A stretch of 64,000 nt of DNA from Trachelipus rathkii (GCA_015478945.1 JABUQX010021177.1:1-64000), one strand, 5' to 3'; shown: positions 11,465 through 23,984, counted from the stretch's first letter. Program-made: numbers and translations. Notes: generated from the sequence alone by a model not told the origin.

Positions 11465-13495
11465 TGACAGGGTTCCCTTTCTGAAAGTCAGGGAAAAATC
11501 AGTCAGGGAGGTCCAGGAAGCGTTTTAAGTATCGCCTCGAAGTCAGAAATTCCAAAAAAGTCAGGGAAATCTTAAAATTTCAAAACATATGAAGAATGAT
11601 CCATGGACCAAGTTGCATCATTTTCCTTGATATTTTCTTTTTACTTGCTGATGTCACTTTAATATCAACACGTCCAATCGCTATTTTCCGAAGAGATGAA
11701 GGTGGGCGAAGATACGAACTTCCTCACGTAAATTTATCTTCCCTCCTGTTTTCTTTTCTATTTTTTAGTTCACTATTACCTCTATTCTTCCTATTCTGTC
11801 AGTAGAGTTGTTCAAGTTCTCCTTCGATATGAGGTGATTTGGGTAATATGGATGTGGTTTTTAGACTGTATGACTTAAGACTTTAATCTGTTTATATCTT
11901 TTTTCTTTCTTTAGGGATTTATACTTTTTTTTTTTTTTTTTTTTGACGGTTTGTTTTTGAGATTTTGTATTTTTGTGCAGTTGACAGCCGAAAATCTCTC
12001 AACACCAAACCATTATAAAATGTTTCTGTTCAAACCAAAGAATTTTTACCTACAAATTGCAAACTGGCTTTTTTTAAAATGCTTTTTTAGAACGCCGATA
12101 TCATTTTTGAAAGTGTCCTAACGCTCAGACCCACTTGTCCATTCCTGTTCAACAGATTTACAGATCTCTTTCGAATAATATTATGGTAAAGATTTCTAGT
12201 CCAGTAAAATGCCATGCCTACAACAACTAAGCTTTTTGTTTTAGATTTACATGACAAAGACAATGCGTGATGTAAGTATTAATTCTTGGATTTCAAAAAA
12301 AAATAACATCTCTCAAAGAAGTCACTTCGAATGAAAGTTATATCCTAAAATTCAAAATTGAATTCTAGACTGTGCTAATCCAAAATGACAGAAAAGATAA
12401 TTAGAAGATGTCCTCTGAGTGCAAGACTGTCAGGGCTTCTCTCATCATTGGATCCCTAGTATACATTTTTCATCAGCCTAGAACAGGAAACAAGATTTGC
12501 TTTATTGTCTAGAGGCATTGTACACCAATAGCCGAATTCACAGATTCTGTTTGCTGAATAAAGCATAAAGCACATGCCCCTCTACTTGTTGTAGTGACAG
12601 CTCATTCTCCCTTGAATTAAAATCAAAATATCTTTGGATGGTGAACTGTCCTTCTAAAGAAGACCTTGATGAATTTTTTCTTCTCATAGTAACCTGGCAA
12701 ATCCAATGTTATCGCAGGAATTTGTCGGAAATTTATTAAATTAGGACTGATATATTTTCGCATGGAATGCGACAGTGGAAGGAGGTTTTTTCTGTAATAA
12801 AGGCAATTTAAAGTAGAGAATTGAAAAAAACATAGGCTCTGATTTCTCAAGACAGGTGCACAATCTATAAGATCTCATGAAAAGTATTCATAAGTTCCTA
12901 ACTCACTCAAAAATGTTGACCAAATGTATAGAGCTTACCCATAGGAGATCATAAGAACATCTCAAAGAAAAAGAAATTATTTCATCATGGATCAATAAAT
13001 CTTTGAAGAGCCACGGGAAAGATTAAACAAGCTTTGACACAAGAAGACGCTTATCAAAATCAAAAATTTCAGATGCTTAGAGAAAAGTTACCTTCTCCCC
13101 ATCTTAGCAACTTTGTGATCACAGTGGAACGTTATTCCACCTATGGCTATTATGTAACTTTAAATTTAATTTTCTTTTTGTATATAATAAACTGTTTACT
13201 TTTTGGAAAAAAAAAAAAAAGTGCGTTTGGACGGCTATGGAAAGGTATAGGTCGATTACTAAAAAAAATTTTTATTTTTTAAATTCATCCATGATGATGA
13301 ACAATTTTTAAAGTAAATTTTCAATATTTAAGGTTATGAACTGAGTAAATCAGGCTGCATAACTGATTACTAGATATTTTTATCACGCCAAAATACGAAC
13401 ACCTGGTCAGGGAAAATTTGCGAATTTGTCAGGGATAGTCAGGGAATTTCAAATTTAAATCGACCGCGATTCGTGCTAGGTTTATTTTTGTTTTT
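11465..13495. mobile_element. Inner hAT-like transposon with CAGGGTTCCC end, left copy
   Basis: The left end reads CAGGGTTCCCTTTCTGAAAG followed by repeated GTCAGGGAAA motifs (11,467-11,580). The right end carries repeated GTCAGGGA motifs (13,405-13,450) and, better in the mirror at 20,441, a matching inverted start GGGGTTCACACTGAAAG. CAGGG-type ends with GTCAGGGAAA subterminal repeats are typical of hAT non-autonomous elements (family knowledge). The 2-kb interior has broken frames on both strands and no recognised transposase or dimerisation domain. Poly(T) runs lie at 11,927-11,944. Confidence 0.5.
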
Positions 13496-13839
13496 TAACA
13501 TTTAGTGGTGATGGATCACGGGTTTTTGGAAATAAACAGAAATAAAAAAAAATAAATGATTTACATCTACAAATAATGGATCAACTATTTTGTGATGAGT
13601 TTATCCATTTGGAAGAAAATAGATTTACTACCACGCCCGCATCTTGTTTGTTTACATTTTTCGTAAAGAACGTGCTTAAATTCGGCAAGCACGGTAAATA
13701 GCAACTTTACAGAATTAAGGAAATTCCTACGTTTGGTGAGCATTGTCTTGCGATTTTTCGTAAGCTTGACAAAACGAACGCAAACTCGAGCATTTCTTAC
13801 TTTTCGTAAGCACAAATACAAAAAAGAAAACGGCTATAT

Positions 13840-13859
13840 TATATATATATATATATATA

Positions 13860-13910
<51 letters not shown>

Positions 13911-14053
13911 ATTTATATATATTATATAATAATATATATATATTACAATTTTAAAATTATTATTAATTTTTTAATAAAATTATTAAATTAGGACTGATAT
14001 TTTCCCATGCAGTGTATGTAGAGAATAGTATGGTTTCATTAACCAGTGCTTCG

Positions 14054-14086
<33 letters not shown>

Positions 14087-14160
14087 TATATATATATATA
14101 TTATATATATATATATATATATAATATATTACTATATATATATATATATATATATATTAG
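13840..14160. repeat. (TA)n arrays around 13,960-14,045
   Basis: Two long TA arrays (13,840-13,945 and 14,050-14,158) flank about 90 bp of unique AT-rich sequence. They lie between the long-inverted-end element and the GATACC end. Mirror arrays are at 19,700-19,815 and 19,955-20,062. Confidence 0.9.
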
Positions 14161-14318
14161 GCCATATTTATAGGAGTAAAAGTTATCGTATCGGTATCGG
14201 GTATCGGCAAAATTTTCGGTATCGGTATCGGCACGTGGAAAAAATTGTGAGTACTTGTTATCGGTATCGGTATCGGTATCGGAACCTAAAAAATAGGTAT
14301 CGGTTGGCAACACTAAAT

Positions 14319-14321
<3 letters not shown>

Positions 14322-14352
<31 letters not shown>

Positions 14353-14357
14353 ATCAT

Positions 14358-14450
<93 letters not shown>

Positions 14451-14470
14451 TATATTATATATATAATATC

Positions 14471-14511
<41 letters not shown>

Positions 14512-14512
14512 A
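14322..14512. repeat. (TA)n array
   Basis: A near-pure TA array of about 190 bp lies immediately outside the GATACC-type transposon end. The mirror is at 19,340-19,552. Confidence 0.95.
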
Positions 14513-14519
14513 AGCGCAT

Positions 14520-15950
14520 CACAATAGTGAATGGTGGAATAAGGTGATGCAAGCGTTAAAAGTAAAAAAGAGGTGTGGTAAATGTGGTAAAAGCAAATGA
14601 AGAGGTCTCAAAAGAAGATGCTTGGAATTATATAAGGAGGAAAAAAAGAATGGCAAAAATCAAACAGTGGAAGTGAGGAAAATAGAAAAAAAAAAAGATT
14701 GGTAATACACAGTTTTGGAAGAAGATGCTAGGCGCCTTCCAAGGGAATCACGGACAGCTTTTCTGGAAGGAAGCATGAAAAGTTTAAGAATGAGAGTAAA
14801 GGGGAATCAGCATAAAATAATGAATAAGGATGGTGCTTTCGTAACTAATAATGGATATGAGAAGAACTGTGAAGGAATACTTCGAAATTCTGGCATACAT
14901 TTGCAGTAAATTAAAGAGGTGTAATGAATGTGTATCTTTGATGGTGGCAAGAAGAAATAGGTATTTATATGGATGAGGTATTAGTAGGGAAGAGGTAATG
15001 GTAGGGTGAGAAGTTGAAGAATGGTAGTCAGCCAGGTCTACGATGGAATTACTGTGAAATGATCAAGAATGGAGGCTAGATGGTGATTGACTAGATATGG
15101 AAGTTGTGTACAAAGCTTTATGAATAATAATAATAGAGAGGTTGAAGAGAGGCAGTAATTAGTACCCTTATAGTAAGGCATAAGGGTAAAGGGAGGGATA
15201 TGTGGTGGGAACTATTTAGAGGTAATTAGTTTTACTTGAGTGATGTAGGGAAGACACATCGCTGGTACTTTATTGAAAGAACTACGTCGAAGTGCTGAAG
15301 GACTTGATTGGTGAAGAACAAGGTGGCTATAGAAGTGGTAGAGGATGTGTGGTAAAATTTCAAAAAAACAAGATTGAGAAAAATGAGAGAACGCAATAAT
15401 AAAACTGAACTTTATAGTTTTATAGCATTGCAACAGGCGTTGAACAGGATTAACTGAGCACAGCTTGTGGCACGTGTTAGTGCTGACTACTAGGTGATCT
15501 GGTGTAGATCTCTGACATGGAATACAATATAGTCAATGTATGACGGTAGTGAGCGTAGCCGTAAGATATACAATCCTGAGTCACAAACGGGATTAGCATC
15601 TTTTAATCTATTTAATAGTGATGAAGTGTAGGCAGGAGCATTATCGCCCTTCTGGTCTTCTACGTCTGTATTCCATTCCTTCCAACATTTGTATACTGAG
15701 TAATTGGCCTGTTTATGGAAAGACATGGGTGTGCGTGTGTGAGAAAAGGCTTGCCTGGATAATAGATGGAGTACTGGAAGAGCGATAGAGAAGCGATACG
15801 TTGTGCTTCCATTACCCTACCCCTATGAATTCATATGCGCATCGATTTTTGGTTTTATGCAGATAAGGTGCTGAAATATTCTGTTAAGAGAGTTTGAGAG
15901 GATTGCGTAGAGGGGTTTGGCAGGGTGAGCAAAAGGAGGGGCGCTTATGA
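14520..15950 (+). mobile_element. RTE-like LINE fragment (element C), left copy
   Basis: In shifting frames the plus strand reads SEWWNKVMQALKVKK (14,540-14,580), then a basic linker, QLFW and SLRMRVKGNQ (14,755-14,810), NKDGAFVTNN (14,820-14,855) and CEGILR (14,868). Downstream are traces of the RT fingers and, at 15,430-15,500, the DRVNREALW-like block scrambled as RRTGLTEHSLW. The order WWNEEV, linker, KDxxGxxVT and RT is characteristic of RTE-type LINEs abundant in crustaceans. The open frame 14,715-14,909 is only part of it. The end of the element merges with the unpaired centre. It is inactive because of frameshifts. Confidence 0.65.
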
Positions 15951-17830
15951 TTAATTTAATGTAAATTTAGATCAAAGTAAGTTCTTACTGGGTAGTGGGT
16001 GTATTACGTGAGGCTAGCGCAGTTCCTATCACGCCTGTGTATTCACGTCAATCGTTAGATGGTTGTCACCGCAATTTGGATTTATACTTCATGATAATCT
16101 CCAAGATCGCCTTTAAATATCTTTCCGGCAAGATAACCACATGCTCTTGTGAGGACTCAGAAGCGCGTCATTATGATCATGATTGCACATATGACGATTT
16201 TGTAGTCAGGAATAGCATAGTGATTCTGCGTAGGTCAAGTCCGTGCGCGGCTTGTACACCTTCAATCCTCCAATTACGGATGGATCGTCGCACACTGTGC
16301 ACGTTCACGTTCACACGGTCTTGATCGTGCTCACGCTTTTTTTCCTTCCTAGAAGGTTGGCTATCACATGCTTACTTGCTAATAGAAGGTTGCTGCGTTA
16401 CTCCTGATGTCCTTACAATTGTTACTATCTCGCATCCCATGATGTCTTTGGACATACTTTATTACAATTATGGTTTCAACCATCGTAGCGACAATGTACA
16501 TGGAAGCTGTATAGGTCCATGGTGTGTTCGCTTTGAACTTGGATATAAATTATGTATGTTTTACTAAAATGAAATTAAATGTTCCTTCAATTAAGATATT
16601 TTTAAAAATAAAACACTTAGTAAAAATAAAACCTTTTAATCAAATCAGGAATAATTGTGCACCAGGCTTAACACTAAATTGACTTATATATTTTAAATGG
16701 GAGTATGGGGATTCAAGGATAATAAAACAACAAACCCTACCTACAAGTTGAGAATAAGAGAAGAGCAGAAGGTTAAGTTTTCACAGAAGAGGATAATAAG
16801 AAGAGAATTCAATTAGATATATAGATATCTATTGGGATATACACCCCCGACAATCATCAAGTAGTGAATAGACATCCTATTTAATGCTCACATCGGATCC
16901 AAGCAGTGAGTTAAGTGAAATTACCAAGGATGAAAAAACTACAATAAACAGTTTGGTCTCGGGCGACTACAGTGACTCTGGGATGGTAAGAAACAAATTA
17001 GCCTTCTACACAGGTAAGCAACAGGTAAAGCGGAGAGTAGACGAAGTATGACACACACTTACAGAAGGAGGAGCGCACTCAAAATGTGGTGAAATAGGGG
17101 GAAAAAAGGATATGTAAAAGAAGAGGAGACAACGAAGAGGAGGACATGCGGATGGGAGGGGTGGGACGCTCGGCGTGGAACGGAATAATAATACAATATA
17201 GACGCGATGTCATATTAAGTTATAGCTATGAATCTTTGGTAGTTAACACCGAGTTTGCTCACTGACAATGTAGTGGATATTAATGGTGTCTCGGCTTCGC
17301 CACATTTCACAACCTGAGAATTGATTGACCCTATACCTTACTAAAGTATGGTGTGCAGACGCGAAGTTAGATTTCGATCCTTAAATTACCTCATTTTCCT
17401 ACCTGATGAAAGAGTAAGATTCTAAACATGTCTATGGTCCTACTGACACTCATTGCCATCAATTCATTCAAACCAACTTTGGGTCCCTTCCACATGGTTT
17501 AAGTGCTAAGAATATGTGTGTGAACTGGGAACTCAGCCTATGATAGTAGTGAGATATGTCTCATTTATTTAGTTCGTCTCTAAGGCACACGAAACATTAC
17601 TTTATCTTAAATAGTTTAATATGAATTTCTTCACACAAATTTTAGTTAAAGATGGATCTATTTCTTCACCTGTGATCAGTCTTAACACAATTACTATTTA
17701 TAATAAAAAACCTATAACTAAGCTGAATTAAATCAGTAGTTATTTTATAACTACTTTCAATACTTTCGCTTTCCAAAGGTTATGATTGATTTATAGACTG
17801 TCCTTTTTTAGACGTACAACTCTTTGAAAT
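15950..17830. other. Unpaired centre of inverted repeat 1
   Basis: The similarity between the arms fades near 15,900 and 17,830. The 1.9 kb between them does not pair with itself by eye. It holds no gene I recognise. An open stretch on the plus strand at 15,995-16,324 could encode 109 residues but shows no family signature and is probably chance. An adjacent one at 16,376-16,567 is equally anonymous. The outer edges may hold the remaining 3' part of the RTE-like LINE, too degraded to identify. Base composition is more balanced than in the arms, with a few GC-richer patches near 16,210-16,320 and 17,140-17,190. Confidence 0.5.
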
Positions 17831-17834
17831 AAAT

Positions 17835-19335
17835 CTTCTGGCTAAACCCGTCTACCAATCCTCTCAAACTCTCTTATTTTCAGTTGAGTTCACAATTCGA
17901 TACATAATTGCACTAGCAAGAACCAAATTTATCATGCGCATTATCATTTAGGTAAATGTGGGAGCCACCCTCCACTCTCTTCCATTCTTCCATCCTTCTA
18001 ACACCTTCCCCTGCTCACACGTGAGGTTGGATGGGTGGTGGGTGTTTCCGGGTGTGTCATGTGTTGATCTTTTGTGTGCGTGTTGAGTTGTCGTGTTGGC
18101 TATCGTTGTGCATGTTGCAATGTCTTCCGGTGCGTTTTGTGTCACCTCCAATTTCTTGTCATACAGCAAACCTGTTATCCTCCCTACATCCCACTTTACC
18201 ACAGGGAGAGCATAATCATATTCGCTTTTGCCTCACCTTCCACTATTAATATTTAAATCATTCACATTTGACTCCATTTATTCTTACGCACTCTTCACTA
18301 TCGTCATACTTCACTACGTCCATGACATTACTTTGATTCCATTCCGAAGTCTTACACCAACACCATATATCATACACCTGCCACAGAGCTTCTCTATTAA
18401 TCCTGTCATACCACGCTGTTGCAATTCTCAATAAAATACTAAATTCAATTTTTAATCTTCTTCTCATTTTCTCAATATTGTTTTGAAATTTTTAACCCAC
18501 ACATCCTCTACCACTTCTATATGCACTGTTCTCACCAATCAGTCCTTCGCCATCTCGAGTAGTTTTCAACTAAAGTAACAGCATGTCCTTCCTACATCAC
18601 TTCATTAAACTATTCCTCTTAGTTTCTTCACTTCACCATATCCTCCCTTCCCTTATGCCTTATATAAGGGTATCTATTACTGCCCTCCTCCAACCTCTCG
18701 AAACTATACCCTCCATAAAGCTTTGTTACAACAACTTCAAATCCATTCCAATCACATCTAGCCTCCATTCTTTGATCATTTCACTTACCAGTAATTCCAT
18801 CTATACCTGCTGACTTACCATTCTTCAACTTTCTCACCTACCCATTACCTCTTCCCTACTAATTAACTCACCATATATACTATTTTTCTTCTTGCACATC
18901 AAAGATACACATTCATTATCACCTCTTATTACTGCCAATATTATGCAGCAATTTCGAAGTATTCATTCACAATTCTCTCAATATCCATTTCATTAGTTCG
19001 AAAGCACCAATCCTTATTCATTATCTATGCTGATTCCCTTTACTCTCATTCTTAACTTTTCATGACTTCCTTCCAGAAAAGCTTCTATTCCCTTGTAAGT
19101 CCCTACATCCATTTCACCAGAAACTGTTTATTTTTACCTCTTTTTTTTTTTTTCTTTTTCCTCCTTTTGTTGAATGCTTTTAGTATTCCTTTTTTTTTCC
19201 TCCTTAATATAATTCCAAACCTTTCTTTTGAGACCTCTTCATTTGCTTTTACCACATTTACACAATGCCCGTCTTTTTACATAATTTAAACCGTTGCATC
19301 ACCCTTATTCAACTCATTCACTATTGATGATGCTT
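17835..19335 (-). mobile_element. RTE-like LINE fragment (element C), right copy
   Basis: This is the mirror of 14,520-15,950. On the minus strand the frame 18,467-18,258 reads YDRINREALWQVYDIW (the RT finger/palm block carrying one catalytic-pocket aspartate), then SEECVRINGVKCE, the conserved stretch before the GVRQGCVMSP-type motif of RTE elements. Upstream (19,330-18,900) the WWNE, RGLKRK and KLFWKEVMKS blocks are readable. This copy preserves the RT core better than the left arm. Frameshifts separate the blocks. Confidence 0.7.
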
Positions 19336-19339
19336 ATAC

Positions 19340-19552
19340 TATAGATATATATATATACTACTATATCATATATATTATATATCATATATATATTCTCATA
19401 CATAATATAATATATAATACATATATTATATATATATATATATAAATATATACTATATATATTATAATATATTTATATAATATATATATATACTATATAT
19501 ATCTACTATATATATTATATATATATCAATATATATATATTATATATTAGTA
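19340..19552. repeat. (TA)n array
   Basis: This interrupted TA array borders the GATACC-type end that starts at about 19,553. It is the mirror of 14,322-14,512. Confidence 0.9.
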
Positions 19553-19699
19553 TATTAGTGTTGCATAATCGATAGCAACAGTGTTGGCGATACCGATACC
19601 GATACCGATAACGTACTCACAATTTTTTCACTGCGATACCGATACCGAAATTTTTGCCGATACCCGGATACCGTTATACCTCGATACTTTTATCTATAA

Positions 19700-20029
19700 A
19701 TATGGCCTATATATAATATATATATATATATATATTATATATTTAATACTATATATATATTTATATATATATTATATATATATTTACTCAATATATAATA
19801 TATATATTATAGTAATATTATCGAAGCACTGGTTTAATGAACCATACTATTCTCTAAGACACTGCACGGTGCCCAGTGCCATAATCCTGTCGCGCATTAA
19901 GATTTCAATCACGTTAATTTAAAATAATAATTTTAAAATTGTCCATATATTTTATAATTATATATATATATATATATTATAGTATAATATATAATATATA
20001 TATATAATATAGTATATATATATACTATA

Positions 20030-20061
<32 letters not shown>

Positions 20062-20062
20062 T
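19700..20062. repeat. (TA)n arrays
   Basis: TA arrays at about 19,710-19,815 and 19,955-20,062 flank roughly 140 bp of unique sequence (19,816-19,954). They are the mirror of 13,840-14,160. Confidence 0.9.
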
Positions 20063-20064
20063 AG

Positions 20065-23000
20065 CCGTTTTTTTTTTGTATTTGTGCTTACGAAAAGTAA
20101 GAAATGCTCGAGTTTGCGTTCGTTTTTTGTCAGTTTCCGAAAAATCGCAAGAAATGCTCACCAAACGTAAGGAATTTCCTTAATTTTGTAAAGTTGCTAT
20201 TTTCCGTGCTTGCCGAATTTAAGCACGTTCTTAACGAAAATGTAACCAAACAAGATGGCGGCATTAGTTTTGAATCTAATTTCTTCCCCCATTCTGGATA
20301 AACTCATCACAAATAGTTGATCAATTACTTTTCTCTCAACGTCAAACTTTTGATTTTTTTTTAATTTCTGTTTATTCCAAACCACGTGGTCCAACATAAC
20401 AGTTGATTCCAATTGTTTTAAAAACAAAAATATACCTAGCACGGGGTTCACACTGAAAGTTTAAATTTGAATTCCCTGACTATCCTGACCAAATTCGCAA
20501 AATTTTCCCTGACCAGGGTGTTCGTTATTTTTGGCGTGATAAATATCTAGTCATCATTAATTCGCAGTGTCACAATCAAACAAAACTTGGTTCAAAGTTC
20601 AAACTTTACTTTAAAATTGTTCAATTTATAATGGATGAATTTAAAAAAAAAATTTTTTTAGTAATCGGCCTATACCTTTTCCAAGCCATGTCCCAACGCA
20701 ACGGTTTTTTTTTTTTTTTTTTTCCTCACAAACAAAAGAAAATTATTTATAAATAAGAAATAAACTTTAATGCGTTAACATTAATAAGCCCTAGGTTTGA
20801 ATAACGTCCACCTGTGATCACAAAAGTTCTAAATGGGGAGGATTTTTAGGTTATTACTTTTTCTTGCTCAAGCATTTCTGAATTTTTCTGATTTTATACG
20901 CGTCTTTCTTGTGCTCAAGCTTTTGTTTTAACATCTTTTCCTGCTCTTCATAGTGTTTATTGATCTGTAATGACATATTTTAACTTTTTTTTCTTTGAGC
21001 ATGTTTCTTTCATATCTCTATGGGTAGCTCTTCACATTTGGTCAAACAACATTTTTTTGAGTGATAGGCACTTTATGAATACTTTCATGGATCTTATAGC
21101 ATTGTGCACCGTTCTTTGAGAAATCAGACTCGACTGTTTTTCCAGATTCTCTACTAAAGTTGCTTTATTTACAGAACCCTCTTCACTGTCGCATTTCCAT
21201 GCGAAAATATCATTCCTAATTTAATAATTTGCCCCAATTCCTCATAACATTGATTCCCAGGTACTATTGAAGAAAAAATTCATCAAGTTCTTAGAAGGAC
21301 AGTTCACCATCCAAAGATAGTTTGAAATTTTAATTCAAGGGTAGAATCCGGCCAGCTTCACTACAAAGCTGAGTGCATTGTGGCTTTTGCTTTAATCACA
21401 GCACAGAATTGTTGGATTCGGCTATTGTGTAGCAATGCCTCTAGCAATAAAGCAATTTTGTTTCCCTTGTTCTGGCTGATGAAAAATTTATAGCCCCCGA
21501 GGATCCAATGATGATAGAGCCTTGGCATTCAGTCTTCGCACTTCAGAAGGACACAATCACTTCTATATCTTTTTTCTGTCATTTTTGATTAAGCTAGTCT
21601 AGATTCAATTTCTTGAATTTTAGGATATAACTCATTCGAAAGTGACTTCTTTGGAAGTTTTATTTTTGTTTGAATCCAAGAATTATTACAGCTTTTATCA
21701 TCACGCAAATTGTTCCTTCTGTCATGTATACCAAAGACAGACTAGTTTTTGTAAGCAGGCATTTTACTGGACTTCAGAAATCTTATCCTATATTTAATTC
21801 GATGAGACTTGTAGAATCTGTGAACGGAATGGGACTCAACGTGGGTCCTGACGTTTGGAACTTTCTAAAACAATGATTCACGTTTCTAAGGAAGGAGGCA
21901 TTTTAAAAAGACAGTTTGCTAATTTAGAAATAATACATCTATTGGTTTGAATCAGAAACATTTTGTAATGTTTTGGTGTTGAGAGAATAAATACCTTCGA
22001 CTGCACAAAAATCCAAAATCAATTTGTCAAAAATCAAAACAATAAAAAAAAAAAAAAATAAGTATATCTAAAGTACATGCTATAAACAGATTAAGTCTTA
22101 AGTCATACAGTCTAAAAAACACACATATACCAATCACTTTCAATCGGAAGGATGAACTTGGAACAACTCTACTGACAGAATAGGAAGAATAGTAGGTAAT
22201 AGTGAAACTAAAAATTAGAAAGAAACAGGCATGGTAGTCAAATTTAATGGGATGTCGTTCTTTCGCCCATCCTTTTTTCATTCACTTATCAAATACAACT
22301 CTCATTCCACAATTATATACAGTAAGGGAAAGAAATATATCAACAATATGTAACTTGGTCCATGGATCTTCTTCAATATGTTTTGAAATTTTTTTAAAAT
22401 TTCCCGGACTTTTTTGAATTTTCCTGACTTTCAGCATATCTTAAAACGCTTTCCCTGACCTTCCATGACTGATTTTTTTCCCTGCTTTTCCAGAAAGGGG
22501 GAACCCTGGAAACAGGAAATTACTAACTAAACTGTGGTGAGCATTTCTTATGCGAGCGTAGCACAAATGCATGAAAAAACGAAACTTGTCCTAATTTAAA
22601 GCAAAGAAATTACTAAAATTTAATCTATCGCAAACGCTTCGTATTAAATTACAATTATGATTAAAGATATAGAACTAAAGAAAATTAGTCTATGTATGTA
22701 TTGGTGCCCTTGCTATAAATAGAAGTAGCAAGCCAACTAATATTTTACTTGGAACTAATTTCTGTAGTTCTATCTCTTTAATCATAAATTGCAGGTCTAA
22801 CTAAGGTCCCGCATTATTTTGTTCTGATTTGGAAGTTTTTTCATGAAGAAATCACCTTTCTCCGTAAATTTTCCTAGTTTTAGCCTTTATCCCAACTTTT
22901 TTGATAAACTTGTTTTACTAGTTTCTCGATAACCCTTATCGCCTTAAAACTACTGCATATGATGTTTCTTAAACTTCTGTTTATGCTCGGCTTCCCTACA

Positions 23001-23945
23001 TAGGACCCCTTTCCAATGATCTTCATTTCAGATTAGAAACATCTCTTAAACAAACTTTCCACAATGCAAGTTTCTTATATATTTTATTAACAACTCAATT
23101 GGCAGTTTTTCTTTAAGATTAAAGAAGCATCCCCACCATGAACTTGAGGTAACACATCGTTTACAAATATAAATGTGCCAACTGTAATCATCGATTACGT
23201 GGTAAACTTTCTTACAACTAAGATGCGAGCTTCAACAGCAATGGGCATTTTCCTTTCGAGCTAATCTCCCCAACTCTCAACCAGAGATTTTAGCTGTCAG
23301 AGATCACTATGACCTCATAGGCACCGTATATCTCTTCAAAAATTCTCCTTCTTTCAAAATGCTTCTAAAAGGTGAAGAACTTAAAATTTGGAATCTTTTT
23401 ATATAAAACACTTAACCTACACTTATAATCATAAAACTTACCTGTGCCAGAAAATATTTCCTAAACTAATTTGCCTGAATTTACAGGCGAAAACGAAACA
23501 CAATTTCTTGAGAGGTTTAACTTTGTTTTGCAAACAATTTGAATCAGCCGTTTGATGGAGCTCGTCGATTTTCGGATAGACAGAAATAAAACTAATAAAT
23601 AGTTTTATTACAAAAAATTGATTCAACTATTGTGATGGAGTTTATCGATTTGGAAGAATTATATTTAAAAGCTGATTTTATGAAGAAATTATTCATTGTC
23701 AATTTTAAACGGCCTACCACGCGTCATTTTTTTGGTTTACACATTTTCGTAGAACGTGTAAATTTCTCAATCACAGGAAATAGCAACTTATAGAATTAAA
23801 GGAAATTCCTTACGCTTGTTAAGCATTTTTTTTACGATTTTTTGCGGTTTAAACAAAAACGAACGCAGACCCGAGCATTTTCTTTACCGTTTTCGTAAGA
23901 CAACATAGAAACCGACAAACACCTTACGGTATATAAACATACAGT
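20065..23945. mobile_element. Long terminal-inverted-repeat element, right copy
   Basis: The inverted ends are 20,065-20,330 and about 23,640-23,945, sharing AGAAATGCTCG, GGAATTTCCTTAA and TTGCTATTT blocks in opposite orientation. An open frame in the end repeat (20,104-20,301) equals the one in the left arm but with different residues, so it is not under protein constraint. The interior contains the CAGGG-type element and anonymous sequence (22,520-23,430) with no recognised gene. Confidence 0.6.
20440..22515. mobile_element. Inner hAT-like transposon with CAGGGTTCCC end, right copy
   Basis: The minus-strand end near 22,510 reads CAGGGTTCCCCCTTTCTGG, followed by TCAGGGAAA motifs (22,400-22,470). 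The opposite end at 20,441 reads GGGGTTCACACTGAAAG, then TTCCCTGAC motifs to 20,515. The 2-kb length equals the left copy. Inside, 21,670-21,876 is open for 68 residues without a family signature, and lysine-rich stretches read on the minus strand near 20,870-21,000. There is no confident transposase. Confidence 0.5.
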
Positions 23946-23984
23946 TGGTCAGATAGCTCGGAAATAATCAGACAAATTGCGGAT

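Larger units (their letters stand above)
9955..13830. mobile_element. Long terminal-inverted-repeat element, left copy
   Basis: Sequence at about 9,985-10,265 reappears in reverse complement at 13,585-13,825. Both contain AGAAATGCTCG, GAATT(T)CCTTAA, TTGCTATTT-type and GTAAACAAACA-like blocks in the same order. These inverted ends of about 240-300 bp bound a 3.9-kb unit. The interior holds another transposon (11,465-13,495) and anonymous DNA. A short open frame at 10,258-10,470 and one inside the end repeat (13,821-13,585) are not recognisable proteins. The superfamily is unknown. (TA)n lies outside both ends, consistent with insertion into, or growth of, TA repeats. Confidence 0.6.
9185..14325. 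mobile_element. Outer DNA transposon with GATACC-rich inverted ends, left copy
   Basis: The right end (14,165-14,320, minus strand) begins TTAGTGTTGCCAACCGATAC and is followed by tandem CCGATA hexamers, a GAGTACTCACAA-like block and a CAAAATTTTG palindrome. The left end (about 9,190-9,370) is a degraded version in the opposite orientation. It is read better in the mirror (24,652 to 24,490, minus strand), which starts TTAGTGATGCACCGATACC. The shared TAGTG-TGC-CCGATACC start and hexamer-rich subterminal region resemble hAT-superfamily transposon ends (inference). The 5.1-kb interior is mostly filled by a second transposon and (TA)n. I found no transposase. Confidence 0.55.
1..15950. repeat. Left arm of giant inverted repeat 1
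   Basis: Read by eye, this stretch is the reverse complement of 17,830-33,200 along its whole length. Anchor pairs are 60 with 33,140, 480 with 32,740, 1,800 with 31,730, 2,850 with 30,900, 6,450 with 27,410, 8,980 with 24,840, 10,380 with 23,560, 13,700 with 20,220 and 15,890 with 17,865. Paired positions sum to about 33,200 near the outer edge and 33,750-33,940 elsewhere, so length drift is modest. Differences are mostly single-base insertions and deletions, with local substitution clusters and changed microsatellite lengths. The arm is open at the window start, so its true length is unknown. It could be a real large palindrome or an assembly or read artefact. Confidence 0.9.

Noticed and set aside
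11927..11944. Poly(T) as a LINE tail
   Set aside because: It is short and lies inside the inner DNA transposon, with no RT trace next to it.
14046..14369. Tyr/Ile-rich 107-residue frame, and a 70-residue frame on the other strand
   Set aside because: They are made of (TA)n flanking the GATACC hexamers of a transposon end. The mirror region gives different residues.
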